Positions 31,101 through 37,304 of a stretch of 64,000 nt of DNA are shown here, one piece after another. The position numbers and the translations under genes were made by a program. The stretch is from Actinospineispora eucalypti. Its GTDB lineage: Bacteria; Actinomycetota; Actinomycetes; Mycobacteriales; Pseudonocardiaceae. Location of the stretch: NCBI GenBank assembly GCA_014208095.1, contig JACHMT010000003.1, positions 989,234 to 1,053,233 on the forward strand. The letters run 5' to 3'. Within the stretch, counting starts at the first letter, position 1. Every line of letters starts with the position of its first letter. The notes under the pieces are model-generated. The model made no database searches. It was not told the DNA's origin and was given only the letters and a program-made list of their open reading frames with translations.

Positions 31101-32200
31101 GGCGGGGGCCAGCCACGCTCGGGGCTCAGCGCGGAGCCGGCGCCGGTCTGCTCGTCCGGGCGCGCGTTGGTCGCCCGCCGGTCACTCGCGCTCGCCGGGG
31201 TGCTGGTGCCGCCGTCGCCGTCGGTGCGGAGCCTGTTGCTCGCGGCCAGGGCGGTGGACACCTCGTCAGCCAGCTCGGTCAGCGCCTGGTGCGCCCTGGC
31301 GCCCGCGCTCTTGCCGGCCACGGCGGTGACGATCCCGGAGAACGCGTCCACGACTCCGTCGAGCATCCGGTCCACCTGCTCGGCCGACGGACCGCGTTGC
31401 GCGGAGGCGTGACCGGTCGCGTTGGCGGCGGCGTCCCCGGAACCGGCGGTGCTGTTGGGGCCGGCGTCCGCGGCTACGCGTTCGTCCGCGGCTACGCGTT
31501 CGAGCGCGGTCGCCAGGGCCGGTGCCGTGGTGTCGGGCGTCGGAGTGGTCGCCGTGGGCACGTGTGAGTTGGCGGGATGTGCTGAAAACGCCGACTCAGT
31601 GTGCTGGGACTGCCGACTCTGTGTGCCGAGAGCGTCGACTCGGTGTGCTGGGAGTGCCGACTCGCGGGGGGAGAGGAGGTGGGTTACCCAGTTCAGGACC
31701 GAGTCGGTGATGGTGCGGGTGGTGGCCACCAGATCGTGGCCACTTGTGAGAGTGGCGTGGCCATTGCTGAGAGTTTGGTCGTGGCCATCGCGGATCTCCA
31801 GGATTGGCCAGGTGGCCACTTCGGTGTCCGTTGGCCGCTGGTAGCGGTCACGCAATTCGGCCAACGACCGCGCGGGCGTGGCCGTGGCCGCGCGGTCACT
31901 CAAATGTTGTTCCGTCGACTTCTTTCCATTTCCACCGAATAGGTCGGTCCAATTGGCGGAGTCGGTGTCGTCCGATTCGGAGGAATCCGCGAACGCCACC
32001 AATTCGACCTTGCCGGAGTGGGTGGAAAGCGAGTCGTTCGGCGCCTCGGTGGAGATCAGCATGGCGCCCAGCCAGAGCAGCACGGCGCCGAGCAACACCC
32101 TCCCGAACGTCAGCGAGCCAGCCGCCGACGCCACCGCGCGCCCCAGCAGCGACACGACGGCGCGCACGCGCCGTGTGTCAGCCGAGGACACGGTAACCAT
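28193..32200 (-). CDS. Short Cys-pair stalk paralog, 1,335 residues, no enzymatic domain
   Basis: Has the family leader (MVTVSSADTRRVRAVVS, hydrophobic helix FGRVLLGAVLLWLGAMLIS) and the RSLAELRDRYQRP segment. An in-frame codon at 32269 would add 23 residues, but the ATG at 32200 matches the paralogs and has GGAG 11 nt upstream. Then follow two 45-residue helical units near 272-315 and 413-486, a coiled coil (about 502-631), 17 cysteine pairs (about 640-1155), and a Pro/Gly/Ser/Ala-rich tail ending at TRTDPSHPP. None of the catalytic modules of the giant paralogs is present. It could be a structural subunit, a stalk-only form or a reservoir for recombination. It is followed closely by the response regulator. 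Confidence 0.85.
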   Translation of the reverse strand: MVTVSSADTRRVRAVVSLLGRAVASAAGSLTFGRVLLGAVLLWLGAMLISTEAPNDSLSTHSGKVELVAFADSSESDDTDSANWTDLFGGNGKKSTEQHLSDRAATATPARSLAELRDRYQRPTDTEVATWPILEIRDGHDQTLSNGHATLTSGHDLVATTRTITDSVLNWVTHLLSPRESALPAHRVDALGTQSRQSQHTESAFSAHPANSHVPTATTPTPDTTAPALATALERVAADERVAADAGPNSTAGSGDAAANATGHASAQRGPSAEQVDRMLDGVVDAFSGIVTAVAGKSAGARAHQALTELADEVSTALAASNRLRTDGDGGTSTPASASDRRATNARPDEQTGAGSALSPERGWPPPGSARPSQAGTDEIPAAGREPLGQPGRGPPTRWNGQNQQRPTQAAIRASAGDPGVIGQILDAVFQFALRALAGNQGGPAKLDEQTTDLAHKIAGIVSKAAGRDAGQRTEQAFNTLFDHVTHRTPDEQTGGYDDSAAHTDRVLQGRIDIAKGEQALAAEKQKVDAGKGSAAAYAQHVKAQQALVTKVDADAATLSPERSALIDRVVEGNVEQQRQQAQYDAERKQLAAGKVSRQQFEATQNRLIATRARVYADTKELARATGHTTDVRLADGDGPTAGCTTSGAFGECAATAGRDQNPTRCMALSGLSSCAATAATGVNQNQRASAECDLTGSKPNCGVGADATTDTGRKAATTDCDVRGDCVLTARSGPDGAVSRCESATGCHGVASAPAPKGAVQDRVVAAASCPGECVTTVTSSLAGVDADCQSTRGGCDAHNSGKRSGQLSQRGDSQGHCAGGATGCHVTAFLALNESGDGANASGGLDCGGVRGCYGNGVATTSATSPNRTTNGSGNCKVQVGGCGTTAESATPLAIDGLTRDGHSHTTTQVRCAGLADCLGDGRADTAGRGAGDPVTNPTTGRTAPAAWKSSSATGGCTTTSGDCDGTSDTLTAVDTNTPGGIRALHSDSSGDGSLDCPQSDGHCSGTVYTRATAADASYSGGQPRTSTGSGGCQVTGGSCRAEANSLATSGTGFPGPGQTEAPGPSSTSTSTASVTCPTASCTGSAWSAASTSDATGTHSTSHTVGCTGGPCYAETNSTAGTYDQPHSTWTQRPEATPTGTEGGSGSGTGGGCGPNGCPIRTGATTIPATGAPVAGTSVASTPVADRSAPAATSADSSPTSGSPGVFGSSAGYPSRLIASRWDGGGWGLPNTPPAGAPAPGGAAFGGAPSGGSSGSSGAAAVLGDDTSGGAFTEAATAPAGAGIPRSGHGSATARGPPPAGATFHTSLQALTSRLATWGLSHARTRTDPSHPP
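28740..30280 (-). repeat. Array of 17 cysteine pairs in the short paralog
   Basis: Pairs run from CTTSGAFGEC to CGPNGC. From the ATG at 32200 all 34 cysteines fall into these pairs. The first units align with the first units of the giant arrays. Confidence 0.85.
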
Positions 32201-32257
32201 CGCCGAACACGCTCCCAGCACGAAGAAGGGCTCACCTGAGCAGGAACAACTGGGGGT

Positions 32258-32300
32258 GATCGGAACCAACCACGGTCGGCGTCACGTGGAGGAACATCCT
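32258..32300 (-). promoter_or_regulatory. Conserved giant-paralog upstream element, proximal copy, short paralog
   Basis: Minus-strand reading: AAGGATGTTCCTCCACGTGA, six bases, then ACCGTGGTTGGTTCCGATC. It is 57 bp before the ATG at 32200. Confidence 0.7.
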
Positions 32301-32360
32301 TGCCGAACCACAAGTCGATACACCGGGACGCCCGAACAGACAGGGGCATCGAGCAACAAG

Positions 32361-32404
32361 CGATCGACGCTAACCACGGTCACCTCACGCGGAAGCGCAT
32401 CCTC
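32361..32404 (-). promoter_or_regulatory. Conserved giant-paralog upstream element, distal copy, short paralog
   Basis: Minus-strand reading: GAGGATGCGCTTCCGCGTGA, then TGACCGTGGTTAGCGTCGA. It is nearly the same as the distal copy at 635-676. Confidence 0.65.
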
Positions 32405-33047
32405 GCAACGCCCAGGGGCATCGAGTCGATCGCGAGTGCCACTTCAGAGTACAGAAATCTTAAGAGTGTGTCCACCGCGTGCGGCCAACCTAAAGGAAAC
32501 CTTGTAATGGATTCCGACGGTCGGGCGAGCCAAGCCCAACGGCTCCGCACATCGTGATCATCCGTCCGACGCGGGGGCGCTACGTCTCCACTCCCCTATG
32601 GCGCCAGACTGGTCAGTGCTGGTTGTTTCGGAAACAATTCGACAATTGGATCGATGATCAATGGGTGCGATATTCACCGAAGGACGGCAAATGTGCCGAG
32701 CCACACGACATGTCGGGTCGCGGATTCAGTGGATGAAAGCCGCCGAGACGGGTGACGGCCGCCGAGCGACCGCGGCCATGGCCGCCACCGGGTCGCGGCC
32801 ACCGGGGCCGTGGCCATCCCGATCCATCCGGTGACCATCCCGCGGTCACCGGGTGGCCACGACGTCTCGTCCGGCCGCCGGACATGGCGACCGCCGCGGT
32901 GGCGTCCTTCGTGCAGCTGGCGACCTGCTTGGAGATCGCTCGTTTGGCCACGCGGGGGTTGGTTCGCGGCCGGCGGGCGGCCAACCGCGGCGTCGCGCAA
33001 GGCGCCGAGGCTGGAGGTTGAGCACCAGCTGGGAGGCCGGCCAGGGA
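32405..33047. other. Intergenic region, no gene seen
   Basis: An AT-richer stretch (about 32440-32740) may hold promoter sequence. From 32774 to 32950 there are several TGGCCA-type motifs, including a GGCCATGGCC palindrome. Open frames here carry no recognisable domain. Confidence 0.5.
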
Positions 33048-33116
33048 TCAGCTGGCGATTGCGCGCGGTTCGGTCGGGCGGTAGCCGGCACCCCGGACGG
33101 TTTCGATCAGGTTCGC
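33048..33116 (-). pseudogene. Remnant C-terminus of an OmpR-family response regulator
   Basis: Read on the minus strand, a frame ending at the TGA at 33050-33048 spells ANLIETVRGAGYRPTEPR and ends in AIAS. This is the diagnostic final strand-turn-strand of OmpR-type winged helices. Upstream (beyond about 33117) similarity stops abruptly, at the boundary with the kinase-like frame on the other strand. Only about 22 codons survive. Confidence 0.7.
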
Positions 33117-33123
33117 GGTCGCG

Positions 33124-33636
33124 GTGAGCATCGCGGCGGCCGCGGCCGGCGCCACCATGTTCTACTACCCCCAGCATCAGTGGGCGATCGTCGACCGGCT
33201 GACTCGCCACGCCCAGGCGACGGCGGAGGCGGAACGGCGGCTGCTGCTCGAGGACCGGGTGCGCCTGGCCCGGGAACTGCACGACATCTTCGGCCACACG
33301 ATGGCCGCGATCAGCGTCCAGGCCGGCGCCGCACTGCACGTGACACGAAACCGCCCGGACCAGGTGATCACCGCACTCGACATCGCCCAGCTCGGCGGCC
33401 GGCCCGGAGCACCCCGGATCAGCCCGCACGCGCTCGAGTCGCTGACCGCCAGGGAACGCGAGGTCACCGCGTTGGTCGCGGCCGGCATGAACAACGCCGA
33501 GATAGCCCGGTCGCTGTTCATCAGCAACGCCACGGTGAAAACCCACGTGAGCCGCGCCATGACCAAGCTCGGCGCCCGCGACCGGGCACAGCTGGTGGCC
33601 TTCGCCTACCTATCCGGCCTGGTCGCCGCGCCCTGA
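33124..33636 (+). pseudogene. Fusion of a histidine-kinase dimerisation segment to a LuxR-type HTH
   Basis: This 170-residue frame starts at a GTG at 33124. Residues about 40-80 carry the HisKA_3 phosphoacceptor motif of NarL-type sensor kinases (RVRLARELHDIFGHTMAAIS). Residues about 105-165 are a LuxR-type HTH (LTAREREVTALVAAGMNNAE, then SNATVKTHVSRAMTKLG). The kinase ATPase domain and the response-regulator receiver domain, which normally lie between these parts in adjacent genes, are missing, as is the kinase sensor region. A deletion fusing a kinase gene to its partner regulator explains this best. The frame is intact, so a hybrid product cannot be excluded. Confidence 0.7.
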
Positions 33637-35123
33637 GCTGAGTACCCGTAGGACCGCCAGTTGGTCAGGACTCGCCGCTGGATGTCGGCCGGCCAGCCGT
33701 TCTCGAAGGTGCCCTTGACCGGTCGCTTGTCCGGTGGGAACAGGTCGGCCAGGAGGCAGTTGTAGATCACCTTGCCGGCCCGGTAGGTGTGCTGTTCCCG
33801 CTCGTCCAGGTACACCGACAGGGCGGCGGTCGGCTTGGCGGGGAAGTGCACCTCGCCGTGTTCGGGGTGGGTGCGGGTGGCGAAGGCCCAGACGACCTCG
33901 TTGACGTCGGTGATGTCGATGTCGTCCTCGACCAGCAGCACCTTGGGCACGCCGAACCCCGCCTTGCCGGTGAACACGATGTCGCCGATCCGTTGCGCCA
34001 GATCGCCGGAGTGGATGTTCAGCGTCTCGTACCAGTCGTGGCGGACCGAAACGATCAGCCAGTGCAGCGCGGACTCGTAGGAGAACCAGGTGGACGCCAC
34101 CGGCAGCCCGGCCTCGCGCAGCTGGTAGAGGATCTCGGCGGCGTGCATGGTGCCGGTACCCGTGTGGTCCTCCTCTACCGGCGGACCGGCGGCCACCACG
34201 GGCAGGATGGCGCCGTCGCGGTAGGTGATGGCGCTGACCGCGAACACCGGCTTCGGCGAGGCGTCGAAGGCGTTGTAACCGGGGTACTCGTTCATCGGCC
34301 CTTCCATCGCCTGCTCGTCCAGCGCGATGTGGCCCTCGATGACGATCTCGGCGGTGGCCGGAACCACCAGGTCCACGGTCTCCGCCGGTACCACTTGCAG
34401 CGCCTCACCGAACAGCGCGCCGACGAAGTGGCTCTCGTCGGCGTTCTCAGGCAGCGGCATCGCCCCCGCATAGGGCAGCGCCGGCTCCACGCCGAGGGCG
34501 AGCGCGATCGGCATGGGCTTGCCGATCGCGGTCCACTTGGCACGGATGATGCCCAGGTGCTGCGGGCCGGGGATGAGGCACGCGAGCGTGTCCCTGCCGG
34601 CGATCATCATGCGGTTGATCGACCAGTTGGTCCACGAACCGTCGGGGGTCTTGGCGATGTTCATCCCGTAGGTCTGGATGTAGCGGCCGCTGTCGTTGCC
34701 GTGGATCAAGGGCGTCGGGAAGCCGAACAGGTCGATGTCCGCGCCGCGCATGATGTTCTGTTTGCAGGGCGCGTCCGCGGCCGGGACGGTCACCGGCGGA
34801 ATTCCTTGCCGCCCCCGGGCGGCGACGATCGCCTCCATGATCTCCTGGCCGGACGTGGTGGCCGGAAGGCCCAGGGCCAGGGCTATCCGGGCCAGGCGGT
34901 GCGGCGGCGCGCTCAGCCCGCCGGGTGCGCCCAGCACGCGGAAACCTGTGCCTGTGTAACCGGTGATGTTGTTGAACAGCGGTGCGGGCGCCGTCAGGTC
35001 GTACGAGCGGCGGATGATGGCGCCGATCTCGAGGTTCCAGTCGACCTCGGTGTCGATCGGTTGGAGCTCACCGATGGCGTCGAGCTCGGCGATGAACTCC
35101 CGCAGCGAACGAAGGTGCTTCAC
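33606..35123 (-). CDS. ubiD-like: UbiD-family prenylated-FMN-dependent decarboxylase
   Basis: A 505-residue protein of normal UbiD length. Family features include the LREFIAELDAIGEL start, the central NWSINRMMIAGRD segment and the EGPMNEYPGYNAFD region carrying the conserved acidic residue. The family decarboxylates aromatic or conjugated acids using prenylated FMN; the substrate cannot be told, but aromatic hydroxyacids are common for such actinobacterial pairs. The GTG start at 35123 overlaps the upstream UbiX stop (GTGA), so the two are translationally coupled. The last residues (QGAATRPDR) lie antisense to the LuxR-type HTH fragment, which suggests the tail was altered when that fragment arrived. 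Confidence 0.9.
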   Translation of the reverse strand: MKHLRSLREFIAELDAIGELQPIDTEVDWNLEIGAIIRRSYDLTAPAPLFNNITGYTGTGFRVLGAPGGLSAPPHRLARIALALGLPATTSGQEIMEAIVAARGRQGIPPVTVPAADAPCKQNIMRGADIDLFGFPTPLIHGNDSGRYIQTYGMNIAKTPDGSWTNWSINRMMIAGRDTLACLIPGPQHLGIIRAKWTAIGKPMPIALALGVEPALPYAGAMPLPENADESHFVGALFGEALQVVPAETVDLVVPATAEIVIEGHIALDEQAMEGPMNEYPGYNAFDASPKPVFAVSAITYRDGAILPVVAAGPPVEEDHTGTGTMHAAEILYQLREAGLPVASTWFSYESALHWLIVSVRHDWYETLNIHSGDLAQRIGDIVFTGKAGFGVPKVLLVEDDIDITDVNEVVWAFATRTHPEHGEVHFPAKPTAALSVYLDEREQHTYRAGKVIYNCLLADLFPPDKRPVKGTFENGWPADIQRRVLTNWRSYGYSAQGAATRPDR

Positions 35124-35686
35124 GTAGGCCTCGCAATCTGCTCGCCCCAGCGGGGCACGGTGTCGATCTCGATGCCGACCAGATCCAGCGCGCGGGCCGC
35201 GGTATGCGTGACCAGGTCGTCGATGCCGCTCGGGCGCAGGTAGAGCGCGGGGACCGGAGGCATGATGATCCCGCCGGACTCGGTCACCCCGGCCATCGCC
35301 CGCAGGTGGCCCAGGGTGAGTGGTGTCTCGCGGACCAGCAGGACCAGGCGGCGCCGTTCCTTGAGCGTGACGTCCGCCGCGCGGGTGAGCACGTTGTCGC
35401 CGTTGCCGTAAGCGATCGCCGACAGCGTCCGGATCGAACACGGCGCGACGATCATCCCGTCATGGCGGAACGACCCGGAGGCGATCGCCGCGCCGATGTC
35501 CGCCGGGCGGTAGACCACGTCGGCGAGCGCGGCCAGCTCCCGGGCCGTCAGGTCGGTCTCGTAGGCGCGGGTCTGTTGGCCCGCGGGCGTGACCACCAGG
35601 TGGGTCTGTACGCCGGCGGCTCGAGCCAACTCGAGCACCTTGACCCCGTACGCGATCCCGGTCGCCCCGCTGATGCCGACCACCAA
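35120..35686 (-). CDS. ubiX-like: UbiX-family flavin prenyltransferase
   Basis: Makes the prenylated FMN cofactor used by the adjacent UbiD-type enzyme. Family marks are the VVGISGATGIAYG flavin-binding start, the IVAPCSIRTLSAIAYG segment, the RRLVLLVRETPLTLGHL helix and the GGIIMPPVPALY loop. Length (188) is normal. No ATG is available: the frame opens after a stop near 35771, and the best starts are TTG at 35686 or GTG at 35683; neither has a clear ribosome binding site. It overlaps the UbiD start by 4 nt. Confidence 0.9.
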   Translation of the reverse strand: MVVGISGATGIAYGVKVLELARAAGVQTHLVVTPAGQQTRAYETDLTARELAALADVVYRPADIGAAIASGSFRHDGMIVAPCSIRTLSAIAYGNGDNVLTRAADVTLKERRRLVLLVRETPLTLGHLRAMAGVTESGGIIMPPVPALYLRPSGIDDLVTHTAARALDLVGIEIDTVPRWGEQIARPT

Positions 35687-35765
35687 CCGGGTCGGACGAG
35701 CGCTGTTCAGCGGAACCCCCGGAGTGCCCGGCGGCGAACTGGGCGAACGACGCCAGCCGCGGTGA

Positions 35766-36077
35766 CTACTTCAGGCTGTTCCATGCCCTGCCAACCTCGT
35801 AGCACCTGACTATCGACTTCTGGCCGGCGCCGACCCAGGCGCCGGACTGGGTCGACTTCCTGCCCCCGGCATCGCGGCAGATTGCCGATACCTGGTGTTG
35901 CCCTCGGTAGGTAGCGCAGTAGCTCCAGGCCGAGGTCGGCCGCGCGTGGCTTGCGTCGGTGTTGTGCTGCACCACACAGCCCGAAGGGTCGGCGGACGCG
36001 ATCGGTGTGCCGAACGCGGACACCGCGCCGAGGACGGCCAGGGTGAGCGCGGGCGTGACAAGGATTCGGGGCTTCAT
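35766..36077 (-). CDS. Small secreted protein with four cysteines
   Basis: A 103-residue protein with a clear signal peptide (MKPRILVTPALTLAVLGAVS, likely cleaved after IASA, about residue 29). The mature part has four cysteines (SGCVVQ, SYCATY, AICRDA, VRCYEV), suggesting two disulfides, and several Trp/Tyr. No family is recognised. It lies 79 bp upstream of ubiX on the same strand. Function unknown. Confidence 0.7.
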   Translation of the reverse strand: MKPRILVTPALTLAVLGAVSAFGTPIASADPSGCVVQHNTDASHARPTSAWSYCATYRGQHQVSAICRDAGGRKSTQSGAWVGAGQKSIVRCYEVGRAWNSLK

Positions 36078-36144
36078 CGGGCGAGCCGATCACGCATCGA
36101 CCGGCTCACACATCGGCGAGATCGCCAGTCCCGGAACCCGCTCA

Positions 36145-36399
36145 CTACGGCGTAGCCACGCACCCGTCCTCGCCGCACATCGCGCCCGCGACCGGGCCCG
36201 GCACCGGATGCTGGATGGGTGCCGGGGCCGGCGCCGGGTGCTTACCTGGCACCGGCGGCGGGTGTGGGTAACAGCCCGGTCCTTCCCCACAGATCGGGTA
36301 CCGCGCGGGCTGGCCGCCCGGTCCGGCTATGTCCTGCGCAGTGACGGCTGGACCCGCGGCCAGCGCCAACACGGTCACCAACGAGCCAACGAGAAGCAT
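36145..36399 (-). CDS. Small secreted Pro-rich protein with two cysteine pairs
   Basis: The ATG at 36399 is preceded by a strong purine-rich site (GGAGGGGG). The 84-residue product has a signal peptide (MLLVGSLVTVLALAAGPAVT, probably cleaved after VTA), two close cysteine pairs (CGEGPGC and CGEDGC), and a Pro/His-rich middle (HPPPVPGKHPAPAP). The pair spacing, with Gly before the second Cys, is like that of the giant stalk proteins next door. No known family recognised; function unknown. Confidence 0.65.
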   Translation of the reverse strand: MLLVGSLVTVLALAAGPAVTAQDIAGPGGQPARYPICGEGPGCYPHPPPVPGKHPAPAPAPIQHPVPGPVAGAMCGEDGCVATP

Positions 36400-36657
36400 C
36401 TGTATTCCCCCTCCGACTGCAACGCGGTTCACGGTAGGTCCGCGGGCCAGGTCGGCGTATCGGTCGGTTCGCCAGTCCCGGCCGCGATCTCGACGAACAT
36501 GCGGGAGGTCGAGCTCGCCACCGCCACCGTCATCGCAGCGCCGGATAGGGTTTAGCTTCTTCTTAGTAAATAAGTGGCGCGATGTCCGCCGGACATTCTC
36601 TGGCATTTGTGTCCGGCCGGCCGCTGACCGCGGTCATTCCCGTCGCGCCGCAGCCAC

Positions 36658-36739
36658 TGGCCATGGCCATTCATCTGGTGGCCGCGAGCGAGTGGCCACC
36701 GCCGGGTGGCCGCTACACGTGGCCAGTTGGCGATGGCCA
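36658..36739. repeat. Cluster of TGGCCA hexamers
   Basis: Five TGGCCA copies in about 80 bp (near 36658, 36664, 36693, 36720 and 36734). Confidence 0.7.
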
Positions 36740-37129
36740 CCGAGTGCGATGGTGGCACTTGATGACGACGGTCGCGACAGAGAGATTGTGACCGTGCTGA
36801 GGATTAGCTGGCACGAATGTCGTGCATGAGCGAGCTGGTCATTTTCGCTTCTCGCCACAGGAGACAGATGTGCCACACGTCAAAGTCAAATGCCAAGGGA
36901 TGCTTCCGAGTGCCTTGCGCGACCCAACCTGCTCGGTGAACCTCCGCCGAGGCCGCCCCTCGGCGCGGCACCACCAGCGCCGCCGACGCCCACGGCAGCT
37001 GCGCGAACACTCCATCGTGGATCTAATTCATGGACCGTTGAGTTATTAAGCAATCCTTAACTGATCTGGACATAAACTTGGCGCCTGCCGTAACCTCCCG
37101 GCAGCGGTTCGATCGACTCGGAACTTGCC

Positions 37130-37163
37130 GAGGATGCGCTACCCGCGTGGTTTGCGTCGATCG
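37130..37163 (+). promoter_or_regulatory. Conserved giant-paralog upstream element, distal copy, giant 2
   Basis: Contains GAGGATGCGCTACCCGCGTG and ends TTTGCGTCGATCG. It is shorter than other copies, missing the central ACCGTGG part. Confidence 0.5.
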
Positions 37164-37207
37164 AAAACTGCGGATCGACTCGTTCGGCTCGTGACGTACC
37201 GAGCGAC

Positions 37208-37251
37208 GAGGATGTGCCTCCGTGTGATGACGACCGCGGTTGGTTCCGATC
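37208..37251 (+). promoter_or_regulatory. Conserved giant-paralog upstream element, proximal copy, giant 2
   Basis: Contains GAGGATGTGCCTCCGTGTGA, then ACCGCGGTTGGTTCCGATC, ending 53 bp before the ATG at 37305. Confidence 0.7.
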
Positions 37252-37304
37252 ATTCCGAGTAATTCCCGCCCACGAGGCCTTCTCGTACTGGAGTGAGATC
37301 CACC

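Larger units (their letters stand above)
36400..37304. other. Intergenic region upstream of giant 2
   Basis: Holds a TGGCCA cluster (36658-36739), an AT-rich stretch (37020-37080) with a TTAAG/CTTAA inverted repeat at 37046-37060, and two copies of the family upstream element. No gene with typical coding composition is seen. Confidence 0.6.

Noticed and set aside
32201..32269. Longer start for the short paralog
   Set aside because: The 23 extra residues have no match in the paralogs, and the ATG at 32200 has a ribosome binding site and aligns with them.
36582..37010. Small open frames in the region upstream of giant 2
   Set aside because: No ribosome binding sites, atypical composition, overlap with TGGCCA repeats and no recognisable product.
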